From: an uncultured Glaciecola sp.
GTDB taxonomy: Bacteria; Pseudomonadota; Gammaproteobacteria; Enterobacterales; Alteromonadaceae
Assembly (NCBI GenBank): GCA_905479945.1
Contig: CAJQOP010000090.1
Span: forward strand, 30,057 to 94,056
Direction of reading: 5' to 3'
Length of the DNA: 64,000 nt
Shown here piece after piece: positions 18,258-26,235 of this stretch. Both the position numbers and the translations under genes were made by a program. The number at the start of each line of letters is the position of its first letter. The stretch's first letter is position 1. The notes under the pieces were generated by a model. That model ran no database searches. It saw only the letters and a program-made list of their open reading frames with translations, and was not told the DNA's origin.

Positions 18258-19118
18258 ATGCAAAGCACAGAAGACGCAAAATCCAACGCCACCGGCTTAG
18301 AGCAGAGTGATAACCTGCTCGACCACTTGAGTGCCGAAACAATAGATAGTACCGAAACAATAGATAAAGTAGACGATACTCAACAAACTCATTTTGGTTT
18401 TAAGCAGGTTGCTAAAGAGCAAAAAGAGTCGATGGTAGCGGATGTTTTTCACTCGGTCGCAGCAAAATACGATGTGATGAATGATTTAATGTCATTGGGC
18501 ATACACCGCATTTGGAAAAGGTACACTATTGATTGCAGTGGCATTCGCCCAGGTCAAAAGGTATTGGATTTAGCCGGTGGCACAGGCGATTTAGCTGCAA
18601 AATTTAGTCGTATTGTGGGTGAAACTGGACAAGTCACGCTAGCAGATATTAACCATTCTATGCTAATGGTGGGCAAGGAAAAGCTGACCAACATGGGCAT
18701 CTTATCTAATCTTAATTATGTGCAAGCAAATGCGGAGGCACTGCCATTCCCTGACAATCATTTTGACTTAGTTACTATGGCATTTGGCTTGCGAAACGTG
18801 ACTGAAAAATCAAATGCATTAGCGTCTATCTTCCGTGTTTTAAAGCCGGGTGGACGATTATTAGTATTGGAATTTTCCAAACCCTCTAGTGAGTTATTGA
18901 GTAAAGTGTACGACACTTACTCATTTCATTTACTACCGAAAATTGGGAAGCTAGTTGCTAATGATGCCGAAAGCTATCAATATTTAGCTGAATCTATTCG
19001 TATGCACCCAAATCAAGAAACGCTTGAAGGAATGATGCAAGACGTAGGATTTGAGCAGACCAGTTTCACTAACTTAACCGGCGGTATAGTGGCCCTGCAT
19101 CGTGGGTTTAAATTTTAG
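18258..19118 (+). CDS. ubiE: Ubiquinone/menaquinone C-methyltransferase UbiE
   Basis: SAM-dependent methyltransferase acting at the C-methylation step of ubiquinone (and menaquinone) synthesis. [42 protein letters not shown] (SAM motif I) and the C-terminal [14 protein letters not shown] are close to E. coli UbiE. The protein has 286 residues against 251 in E. coli; the excess is an acidic N-terminal tail of about 35 residues containing a repeated ETID. The next gene starts one base after the stop. Confidence 0.95.
   Translation: MQSTEDAKSNATGLEQSDNLLDHLSAETIDSTETIDKVDDTQQTHFGFKQVAKEQKESMVADVFHSVAAKYDVMNDLMSLGIHRIWKRYTIDCSGIRPGQKVLDLAGGTGDLAAKFSRIVGETGQVTLADINHSMLMVGKEKLTNMGILSNLNYVQANAEALPFPDNHFDLVTMAFGLRNVTEKSNALASIFRVLKPGGRLLVLEFSKPSSELLSKVYDTYSFHLLPKIGKLVANDAESYQYLAESIRMHPNQETLEGMMQDVGFEQTSFTNLTGGIVALHRGFKF
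18336..18371. repeat. Tandem direct repeat inside ubiE N-terminal tail
   Basis: The string CCGAAACAATAGATA occurs twice, 18 bases apart (about 18336-18350 and 18354-18368), encoding the repeated ETID in the non-conserved N-terminal extension of UbiE. The 18-base period keeps the frame. Confidence 0.7.
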
Positions 19119-19835
19119 ATGCATCAGGCACAGTTAGTGACATCTGCAGTTGAGTTTGCAATTAACAAAGCCCTTTCCTTTGATGAAGAAAGCCACCTTT
19201 TGCTGCAGCCATTGGTGGGGAAACAATTCGAAATTAAACTCCATGAACTAACATTTCCATTGGTCTTTAGTTTCCATCCAAGCGGCGTTGTTGTTAACTC
19301 AGTTGAAGCATCGGATGGTGCTTTATATTCTCATAAATCGCATGTAAACACTGACTCGACCACCAACTCAAACGCAGCAAAAAGTGATATTGCACAAAAA
19401 GTTCAAGACCATTGTTCCATTAGCTTATCGGTTTTCATCATTAGCGAGCTAAGAGATACCAGCAACATTACTAGGCTGATTAGAGAAGAAAAGTTGGATT
19501 TTGACGGTAATCTACAAATTGCACAAAGCATGAGCGCGTTATTTGATGGATTACATATAGATATTGAAGAGGTTTTATCCCAATATATTGGTGACATTGC
19601 AGCTCATCATACAATGCAAAGAGCCGCTTCTTTCGGGCACTTCATCAAACGTAATCACTCTTTGGCTATGCAAGCGCTAAGCGATGCAATATTGGATGAA
19701 AAGCCCATTGGTGTTCGCCCTATAATGCTTGAAAACTACATTCAAGAAGTATCTGAGCTTAGAAATGCAACAGCTCGGTTAGACGCACGTTTGGCTATCC
19801 TAGAGGCAAACGCTGAAAATGAGACTCAAGCATGA
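19119..19835 (+). CDS. ubiJ: Ubiquinone biosynthesis accessory factor UbiJ
   Basis: A 238-residue SCP2-domain protein between ubiE and ubiB, the position of ubiJ in many gammaproteobacteria. The conserved C-terminal half contains FDGNLQIAQSMSALFDGLHIDIEEVLSQYIGDIAAH and ends with a coiled-coil-like helix (EVSELRNATARLDARLAILEA). UbiJ binds lipid and helps hold the soluble Ubi enzyme complex. A serine/threonine/asparagine-rich insert near residues 68-90 looks specific to this lineage. Confidence 0.88.
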   Translation: MHQAQLVTSAVEFAINKALSFDEESHLLLQPLVGKQFEIKLHELTFPLVFSFHPSGVVVNSVEASDGALYSHKSHVNTDSTTNSNAAKSDIAQKVQDHCSISLSVFIISELRDTSNITRLIREEKLDFDGNLQIAQSMSALFDGLHIDIEEVLSQYIGDIAAHHTMQRAASFGHFIKRNHSLAMQALSDAILDEKPIGVRPIMLENYIQEVSELRNATARLDARLAILEANAENETQA

Positions 19836-19939
19836 CGCAAGAAAACACTTCAAAAATTACATTGATCAAAACATCTGTTAAAAAAGCAGCTGAATTCTCT
19901 TACTCGGGCAATGATGCTCATAAATCGACCAATAAGTAG
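19832..19939 (+). CDS. Possible 35-residue ORF between ubiJ and ubiB
   Basis: An ATG overlapping the ubiJ stop (ATGA) opens a 35-codon frame (starts MTQENTSKI, ends KSTNK) that stops 10 bases before a GTG that could start ubiB. It covers an otherwise unexplained gap between two coupled genes and could pass ribosomes from ubiJ to ubiB. There is no strong ribosome binding site and no recognised homologue. It may be chance. Confidence 0.25.
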   Translation: MTQENTSKITLIKTSVKKAAEFSYSGNDAHKSTNK

Positions 19940-21578
19940 GGCAGCGAAGGTGCAATTTAGACGTTTTTATCATATTGGCAAAGTGCTGTTACAACATGGC
20001 TTAGACGAGCTTATACCAGTCCGCTTTAGGCCTTGGTACATGCGTTTTGCAAGACGCTGTGCATTCTGGTTACCCAATAAGCATAAAAGTGAGTCAGAAG
20101 GACGGCGTTTACGTCTAGCGCTTGAAACCCTAGGCCCTGTGTATATTAAGTTTGGTCAAATGCTATCGACACGCCGTGATTTGCTAACTGAAGATATCGC
20201 GACAGAATTAAGCATGCTGCAAAACAATGTGCCACCATTTGATTCAGAGTTGGCGCAAGAAACAATAAGACGCTCCCTTGGAATTGACGATTTATCCGAG
20301 CTTTTTTCTGAGTTTGAAGCAAAAGCTCTGGCCTCAGCTTCTATCGCGCAAGTGCATGCTGCAACGCTAAAGAGCGACAATAAAAAAGTAGTTGTTAAAG
20401 TGTTGCGGCCAGGTATCAAACAAACTATTGAAGCCGATGTTGATTTGCTTATCAGCATTGCCCGACTGCTGCAAAAGTGGCTTCCTGACGGCAAACGTTT
20501 GCGCCCCGTCGAAGTTGTCGAAGAATACAAACGAACTATCCTCGACGAGTTAGACTTGTTGAGAGAAGCGGCAAATGGAATTCAAATTAAACGCAGCTTT
20601 GATGATTCTAATGCCTTATACGTGCCTCATTTTTATAGTGAACACTGCCGAAAAGATGTAATTGTTATGGAACGTGTCTTTGGCATCCCAGTTTCAGATG
20701 TCACGGCATTGCGCGCACAAAACACTAATATGAAGTTACTCGCTGAGCGCGGCGTTGAAGTATTTTTTACGCAAGTTTTCCGCGATAGTTTTTTTCATGC
20801 AGATATGCATCCGGGCAACATATTTGTAAGTCGCGAGCATCCTCAAGACCCGCTTTTTATCGGCATTGATTACGGCATTGTTGGTACATTGAATAAGGAG
20901 GATAAACGTTATTTAGCTGAAAACTTTCTCGCTTTTTTTAATAGAGATTACCGCAAAGTGGCAGAATTACATGCTGATTCTGGTTGGGTCCCAGCCGACA
21001 CTAACATTGCTGATTTCGAAATGGCTATACGCACGGTTTGTGAACCTATATTCCAAAAACCCTTGGAAGACATTAGCTTTGGCAATGTCTTATTGCAGCT
21101 TTTCAATACTGCACGGCGCTTTAACATGGTCGTGCAACCGCAACTGGTTTTATTGCAAAAAACACTGTTATATGTCGAAGGACTTGGGCGTCAGCTTTAT
21201 CCGCAACTCGATTTGTGGTCGACTGCTAAACCTTTCTTAGAAAATTGGATGACGGATCAGATTGGGCCGGTCGCATTGTTTAAGAAAGTGTATGAAAACC
21301 TGCCATTTTGGAGCGAGAAGTTACCTGAAATGCCTGATTTGCTTTATGACGGAATGAAGCAGTTGAAACGCATTCCGATCGAGCAGAAAAAATATCATGA
21401 GCTGCAAATAGAAGCAATTAGAAGCACTCAAAAAGCTCGCTTCTATAGTCACTTAGCAGCCGCGTTTTCGGTGATAGCGGTACTCATGTACCTATTCGAT
21501 AAGCCAGATTGGTGCAGCTTAGGCTTGGGCTTCTTGGGCGGATTATGTTGGATGATGTCGTGGCGCAAATTATCTTAG
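19911..21578 (+). CDS. ubiB: UbiB, ubiquinone biosynthesis atypical kinase/ATPase
   Basis: ADCK/ABC1-family protein needed for ubiquinone synthesis, 555 residues from the first ATG. The signature [21 protein letters not shown] contains the KxGQ motif; SIAQVHAA replaces the usual P-loop; [12 protein letters not shown] and [11 protein letters not shown] are the catalytic and metal-binding loops. Two C-terminal hydrophobic segments (about residues 508-550) anchor it to the inner membrane. An in-frame GTG at 19950, with AGTAGGG upstream, would give 542 residues, nearer the E. coli 546. The tat genes that commonly follow ubiB are absent. Confidence 0.95.
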   Translation: MMLINRPISRAAKVQFRRFYHIGKVLLQHGLDELIPVRFRPWYMRFARRCAFWLPNKHKSESEGRRLRLALETLGPVYIKFGQMLSTRRDLLTEDIATELSMLQNNVPPFDSELAQETIRRSLGIDDLSELFSEFEAKALASASIAQVHAATLKSDNKKVVVKVLRPGIKQTIEADVDLLISIARLLQKWLPDGKRLRPVEVVEEYKRTILDELDLLREAANGIQIKRSFDDSNALYVPHFYSEHCRKDVIVMERVFGIPVSDVTALRAQNTNMKLLAERGVEVFFTQVFRDSFFHADMHPGNIFVSREHPQDPLFIGIDYGIVGTLNKEDKRYLAENFLAFFNRDYRKVAELHADSGWVPADTNIADFEMAIRTVCEPIFQKPLEDISFGNVLLQLFNTARRFNMVVQPQLVLLQKTLLYVEGLGRQLYPQLDLWSTAKPFLENWMTDQIGPVALFKKVYENLPFWSEKLPEMPDLLYDGMKQLKRIPIEQKKYHELQIEAIRSTQKARFYSHLAAAFSVIAVLMYLFDKPDWCSLGLGFLGGLCWMMSWRKLS

Positions 21579-21598
21579 GGAATCATCTTAGGGAATCA
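21573..21598. repeat. 13-base tandem duplication over the ubiB stop codon
   Basis: TCTTAGGGAATCA occurs twice back to back (21573-21585 and 21586-21598). The first copy supplies the TAG stop codon of ubiB, and the second lies just downstream. This is a probable replication-slippage duplication. Confidence 0.7.
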
Positions 21599-21788
21599 TA
21601 GTGAGTAATAACATAAGCAGTTGATTAATCAGTGTTGCTGCACTAGTAATATCATTCACTTTGATTATTCTGTTCTAGGCATTAATGTTAACCTTAATTT
21701 TTGTATATTTGGTTTAGCGTTTAAAGACCTCTTATAACAAGTTTTTATAAAAAAGTTTTTCTAGTCAAAATAAGCACAAGGAACACGT

Positions 21789-22799
21789 ATGAAGCATAAT
21801 CTAAATACCTCAAGCTTTATTACCTCGGGCATTGCAGCAAGCCTGATTGTTTTAGGCGCTGCAGCGTCTTCAAACGCAATTGCAGCCGACAAGCAAGTTG
21901 AAGCGGCTGACCTAGTAGAAATTTTTCAAAAGCTAGGAGGTAATCACCCCGGCTTTAGAAAAGCACATGCGAAAGGACTGTGTGCGACAGGTACTTTTGT
22001 ACCATCGCCAAATGAATATTTTAAAGATGCAGCTTTGACGTCTAGTGGTTCACTCCCGGTATCTATGCGCTTTTCAATCGGCGGTGCAAACCCAAATAGC
22101 AGTGAAAATACACCAGGTGTGCGCGGTCTAGGCATGCAAATAAAGCTACCAAGTGGCGGAGTGCATACCTTCACAGGAAACAACACACCAGTATTCGCAG
22201 GCAAAGATCCTGAAACCTTCTTTGGTTTTTTATCTACTTTGTTGCCAGATGAAAGTGGTAAGCCGGACATGGCAAAAATGATGGCGTTTATTCAAGCAAA
22301 TCCTAGTGTGCAGGCTAGCGCAATGTGGAATCAAAAAGCTAAAACGCCAGCTTCATTCGCAAATACGGCATATTTTGGATTGCATACTTTCTATTTTGAT
22401 AGTTCCAGTGGTCAGAAAACTAAGTTTCGCTGGGATATTCAGCCTGACTTGGGTGTGAAAACGCTAGAGAAAGACGAAGCTGCGAAAATGCCTACTGCGT
22501 TTTTAGATGATGCGTTTGCGAAACAACTTAAAGATGAAACTGTGAGTTTTACTATCATGGCAAGTATTGGAGAAGCTGAGGATAGTGAAATCGATCCTTC
22601 ACAACAATGGCCTAGTGAACGCCCACAAGTTGCCCTTGGCAAAGTGACTATAAGCACTATCGGAAGTGATGCATGTAAAAATACTAACTATGATCCGAAT
22701 AGAATGTCACCTGGCTTTACACCAAGTGCGGACCCAATATTGAGAATGCGTTCACCCGCTTACGCAATATCATTTGGTAAGCGATTGAGTAATCAATAG
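21789..22799 (+). CDS. Exported catalase-related peroxidase
   Basis: A 336-residue member of the catalase-related (SrpA-type) haem peroxidases, smaller than true catalases. The N-terminus is a Sec signal peptide (probable cleavage after AIAA), so it acts in the periplasm. KAHAKGLCATGTF carries the distal haem His; MRFSIGGANPNSSENTPGVRGLGMQIKLPSG is the conserved core; RMRSPAYAISFGKR near the C-terminus carries the proximal haem Tyr in an RxxxY pattern. Likely role: peroxide removal at the cell surface. GGAACACGT precedes the ATG, and a strong hairpin follows the gene. Confidence 0.9.
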   Translation: MKHNLNTSSFITSGIAASLIVLGAAASSNAIAADKQVEAADLVEIFQKLGGNHPGFRKAHAKGLCATGTFVPSPNEYFKDAALTSSGSLPVSMRFSIGGANPNSSENTPGVRGLGMQIKLPSGGVHTFTGNNTPVFAGKDPETFFGFLSTLLPDESGKPDMAKMMAFIQANPSVQASAMWNQKAKTPASFANTAYFGLHTFYFDSSSGQKTKFRWDIQPDLGVKTLEKDEAAKMPTAFLDDAFAKQLKDETVSFTIMASIGEAEDSEIDPSQQWPSERPQVALGKVTISTIGSDACKNTNYDPNRMSPGFTPSADPILRMRSPAYAISFGKRLSNQ

Positions 22800-22870
22800 T
22801 CGTCAGAAATAAGTTAACTTACAGCAGCATAGCTTGATGCAGGCCGTTTGGCGCGAATGCGCCGCAATAA

Positions 22871-22907
22871 GGCGAGTTTGTGCAAATTTGGTGCATAAAC
22901 TCGCTTT
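22871..22907 (+). terminator. Hairpin terminator after the catalase-related peroxidase
   Basis: GCGAGTTTGTGCA (22872-22884) and TGCATAAACTCGC (22892-22904) form a 13-pair stem (one G-U) with a 7-base loop, followed by only three T. A smaller hairpin, GGCGC-GAAT-GCGCC, lies just before it at 22850-22863. Confidence 0.65.
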
Positions 22908-23071
22908 ACGCTAAAGCTCAATATGGATATCTGTTTGAAATACATCATAAAATAACTTTGGCATATTAAATGTATAGTATAAAGGAAAGCGAGGCTGTAT
23001 GACTTCAAGGTACGATGAAAACGGATTTTCTCTACATTAGTTCGCTTTAGCTTAACCAACATATTTTATTG

Positions 23072-23109
23072 TTAGCCGATGAAGGCTGATACATAACGGC
23101 AATGGAGCC
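23072..23109 (+). promoter_or_regulatory. NasT-type (ANTAR) antiterminator leader of nirB
   Basis: Two stem-loops with six-base loops precede the nirB attenuator. P1 is TTAGCC/GGCTGA around GATGAA (23072-23089). P2 is GGC/GCC around AATGGA (23098-23109). Counting the four core pairs of P1, a 10-base linker separates them. The last two bases of P2 are the first two of the terminator stem, so the two structures exclude each other. ANTAR antiterminator targets have such paired hexaloops with A at position 1 and G at 4; P2 fits fully, and P1 has G at position 1. The nrtA leader has the same layout. A NasT gene is encoded nearby. Confidence 0.8.
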
Positions 23110-23140
23110 CACAGCAGATTTATCTGATGTGGGTTTTTTT
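23108..23140 (+). terminator. Attenuator terminator in the nirB leader
   Basis: CCCACA and TGTGGG enclose an inner CAGAT/ATCTG helix and are followed by seven T, ending 22 bases before the nirB start codon. A terminator directly ahead of an operon, overlapping the P2 hexaloop stem, marks transcription attenuation relieved by NasT. An in-frame ATG at 23127 lies inside this stem and is not the start of nirB. Confidence 0.9.
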
Positions 23141-23162
23141 ATGCCTGAAAAAGGAAACGAAA

Positions 23163-25763
23163 ATGGCCAGGTCAACAATTCATAGTTTGCACAACAATGC
23201 AGCGCAGAAGGTAAACAACCGCATCGCTACCGACGATATTCTGGTGATCGGAAACGGCATGGTTGGGCATCACTTCGTTGAAAAACTGCGCGAACAAAAC
23301 CCAAGCTGTTCTATTCGTGTTTTATCAGGCGAATCACGTTTAGCCTATGACCGAGTGCATTTATCTGAATTTTTCAGTGGCAAAACGGCCGACGATTTAG
23401 CAATGACGACGCCTGAGCGTTACGACACCCTGAACGTAAAATTTCATACAGATGCGTGGGTAAGCGACATAGACAAAATCAATAGAGTAGTAAGCACAAA
23501 AAATGGTGAAAAATATTCCTACGATAAACTCGTACTCGCAACCGGATCTTACCCTTTTGTTCCGCCTATTCCTGGCAATACCCAAGCACATTGTTTGGTC
23601 TATCGCACAATTGAAGATTTACATAACATTCAAGCATCAGCACAAGTCAGTAAAGTGGGTGTTGTTGTGGGCGGCGGTTTGTTGGGGCTCGAAGCTGCTA
23701 ACGCACTAAAAGAAGCAGGATTAGAAACACATGTTGTAGAGTTCGCACCTCAGCTAATGGCCGTTCAACTTGACGTGTCGGGTGGTCGTATATTACGCGA
23801 CAAAGTTAATGATTTAGGTGTAACGGTGCACACGCAAAAAGCGACGCAAGAAATTGTTGCGGGTGAAACGTGCCGCTACCGCATGAATTTTGCTGATGGC
23901 ACCTTCTTAGAAACTGACATGATCCTGTTTTCCGCTGGTATTCGCCCCAGTGATGCACTCGCAAAGGCACATGATATTGCTATGGGTGAGCGGGGCGGTA
24001 TCGTGATTGACGACAACTGCTTAACGTCGGATAAGCATATTTACGCGATTGGCGAATGTGCCCTTTGGCAACAGCGCATTTATGGTTTAGTTGCGCCTGG
24101 CTATACTATGGCGCGCGCTGCGGTTTCACATATCATTCATGGGGAAACGCCCAGTACGCTCAAGTTTGAAGGTGCCGATATGAGCACCAAACTTAAACTA
24201 ATGGGCGTTGAAGTAGGTTCAATTGGTGATGCCCACGCTAAAACATCCAACGCCATGTCTTACACTTACGAAAATCAGCCTGCGGGTGTGTATAAGAAAA
24301 TAGTAGTCGACGCGAGTCAAACTAAGCTCTTAGGCGCTGTTCTTGTCGGTGATACCAGCGATTATGACACCCTACTGCAATATGCCCTAAACGACATTGA
24401 TTTACCTGACTTCCCCGAAGCACTTATTCTGCCGTCGTCGGGCAATGCAGCGCCTGCATTAGGTGCCGAGGCATTACCAATTACCGCAACAATTTGCTCA
24501 TGTCATAACGTGTCCAAAGGTGACATCATAACGGCGATTGACGCTGGAAGCTGTGACTTAAGTGCCATCAAAACTTGTACTAAAGCCAGTTCAGGTTGCG
24601 GCGGCTGCAGTGCCTTACTCAAGAGCGTAGTGGATAGCGAGCTAGAAAAACGCGGCGTTGAAGTGAAGAAAGACATTTGTGAGCACTTCGCACATTCACG
24701 CCAAGAACTATTCCATATCGTTAAAGTAGATGGTATCAAAAGCTTCGACAGCTTAATTGCTCGGCATGGAAAAGGCTTAGGTTGTGAAATTTGCAAACCT
24801 GCTGCTGCTTCTATTTTTGCATCAGTATACAACGAATTTATTTTGCAAAAAGAACATCTCAGCCAGCAGGACACTAACGATATATTTTTAGGCAACATGC
24901 AAAAAGACGGCACTTATTCGGTTGTCCCACGCGTTCCCGGTGGTGAGATCACACCAGAAAAGCTTATTTTGCTGGGCGAAGTTGCTAAAGACTATCGCCT
25001 ATACACAAAGATTACGGGCGGCCAACGCGTTGACTTATTTGGCGCACGCGTTGAAGACTTACCTGATATTTGGAAGCGCTTAGTGGTAGGCGGCTTTGAA
25101 ACCGGACATGCATATGCTAAAGCGCTGCGCACAGTGAAGTCCTGCGTTGGTAGCACATGGTGCCGCTATGGTGTGCAGGATTCAGTTGGACAAGCCATCG
25201 ACCTAGAGAATCGCTACAAAGGCTTGCGTGCTCCACATAAAATCAAATTCGCGGTTTCTGGCTGTACAAGAGAATGTGCTGAAGCACAAAGCAAAGACAT
25301 AGGCATTATTGCTACTGAAAACGGCTGGAACCTTTACGTGTGCGGCAATGGCGGAATGAAGCCACGACATGGCGATCTATTCGCCACCGATTTAGATTCA
25401 GAAACCTTAGTGAAATACATCGACAGAATCTTGTCCTTCTATGTAAAAACCGCAGATCGTTTACAGCGCACGTCCGTTTGGATGGAAAACATGGAGGGTG
25501 GTTTAGCGTATTTGCAGGACGTCATTATTACCGATTCCCTGGGTATTGCGAGTGAGTTGGAAGCCCAAATGCAGGCAGTCGTCGATACCTATCAGTGCGA
25601 ATGGAAAACCGCTATTGAAAGCCCTGAGTCGCGCAAACGTTTCCGCCAGTTTGTAAATAGCAAAGAAAGCGATAGCAACATCACGTTTGTTGAGGAAAGA
25701 GGCCAAATCAGGCCCGCAACAGAAGACGAAAAGCGCAGCATTAAGATTGTAGAACTGGTTTAA
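23163..25763 (+). CDS. nirB: Assimilatory nitrite reductase (NADH) large subunit
   Basis: An 866-residue cytoplasmic flavoprotein reducing nitrite to ammonium. Order of domains: FAD/NAD(P)-binding oxidoreductase (VIGNGMVGHHF, later VVVGGGLLGLEAANAL), a BFD-type [2Fe-2S] domain (TICSCHNVSKGDI...CTKASSGCGGC), a second Cys-rich stretch, a ferredoxin-like half domain, and the sirohaem/[4Fe-4S] domain with ligands in CVGSTWC and CTREC. AAGGAAACG lies before the ATG at 23163, which follows the attenuator. First gene of the nitrate operon; nirD starts 11 bases after it. Confidence 0.96.
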   Translation: MARSTIHSLHNNAAQKVNNRIATDDILVIGNGMVGHHFVEKLREQNPSCSIRVLSGESRLAYDRVHLSEFFSGKTADDLAMTTPERYDTLNVKFHTDAWVSDIDKINRVVSTKNGEKYSYDKLVLATGSYPFVPPIPGNTQAHCLVYRTIEDLHNIQASAQVSKVGVVVGGGLLGLEAANALKEAGLETHVVEFAPQLMAVQLDVSGGRILRDKVNDLGVTVHTQKATQEIVAGETCRYRMNFADGTFLETDMILFSAGIRPSDALAKAHDIAMGERGGIVIDDNCLTSDKHIYAIGECALWQQRIYGLVAPGYTMARAAVSHIIHGETPSTLKFEGADMSTKLKLMGVEVGSIGDAHAKTSNAMSYTYENQPAGVYKKIVVDASQTKLLGAVLVGDTSDYDTLLQYALNDIDLPDFPEALILPSSGNAAPALGAEALPITATICSCHNVSKGDIITAIDAGSCDLSAIKTCTKASSGCGGCSALLKSVVDSELEKRGVEVKKDICEHFAHSRQELFHIVKVDGIKSFDSLIARHGKGLGCEICKPAAASIFASVYNEFILQKEHLSQQDTNDIFLGNMQKDGTYSVVPRVPGGEITPEKLILLGEVAKDYRLYTKITGGQRVDLFGARVEDLPDIWKRLVVGGFETGHAYAKALRTVKSCVGSTWCRYGVQDSVGQAIDLENRYKGLRAPHKIKFAVSGCTRECAEAQSKDIGIIATENGWNLYVCGNGGMKPRHGDLFATDLDSETLVKYIDRILSFYVKTADRLQRTSVWMENMEGGLAYLQDVIITDSLGIASELEAQMQAVVDTYQCEWKTAIESPESRKRFRQFVNSKESDSNITFVEERGQIRPATEDEKRSIKIVELV

Positions 25764-25773
25764 GGAAAATAAG

Positions 25774-26190
25774 ATGACAACACGTTTCAACAAACCTAAC
25801 ACAGCAGTCAGCAACTCAATGAATGACGGATTTTCTGCCGTACAAAAAATCTGTTCGCTCTCAGACTTGATTGAGAATAGCGGAGTTTGTGCGCTAATAA
25901 ATAGCGTCCAAGTTGCCCTATTTCAGCTTAAAGATCCGGCGGGTAATATCAAGGTTTTTGCCCTTAGCAACTGGGATCCTATTGGCAAAGCAAATGTGAT
26001 GTATCGCGGTCTCATCGGTTCAATAGGTGACGAGCCTGTAATTTGTTCGCCACTTTACAAACAGCACTATTCACTGTTGACCGGGAAATGCTTTGAAAAC
26101 GAAGACGCTCGCCTTGATGTGTTTACTTGTCAACTCCAAGATGATGCTGTTTTCGTAAGCGTCTCTGCTTTAAAAACTGACGCAGCATAG
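25774..26190 (+). CDS. nirD: Nitrite reductase small subunit NirD
   Basis: A 138-residue NirD with a Rieske-like fold (VFALSNWDPIGKANVMYRGLIG, then VICSPLYKQHYSLLTGKC). The CxH and CxxH cluster ligands of true Rieske proteins are missing, as is usual for NirD. It is the partner of NirB. AAGGAAAATAAG precedes the ATG. Confidence 0.92.
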   Translation: MTTRFNKPNTAVSNSMNDGFSAVQKICSLSDLIENSGVCALINSVQVALFQLKDPAGNIKVFALSNWDPIGKANVMYRGLIGSIGDEPVICSPLYKQHYSLLTGKCFENEDARLDVFTCQLQDDAVFVSVSALKTDAA

Positions 26191-26235
26191 TGTTTATAGC
26201 GTTTAGAAGTGCCCAAAAGCAAGGAGGATACTAAA

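Noticed and set aside
22933..23000. Sigma-54 promoter upstream of nirB
   Set aside because: Every GG in the gap was checked for GC ten bases later; the best (TGGATATCTGTTTGAA) lacks the essential GC.
23127..23162. Upstream in-frame ATG for nirB
   Set aside because: It lies inside the attenuator stem, and the codons cover its T run; the ATG at 23163 has a good ribosome binding site and gives the usual NirB N-terminus.
24503..24913. 136-codon minus-strand frame inside nirB
   Set aside because: Shadow of the Cys-rich region of NirB; the apparent Cys content comes from the complementary codons.
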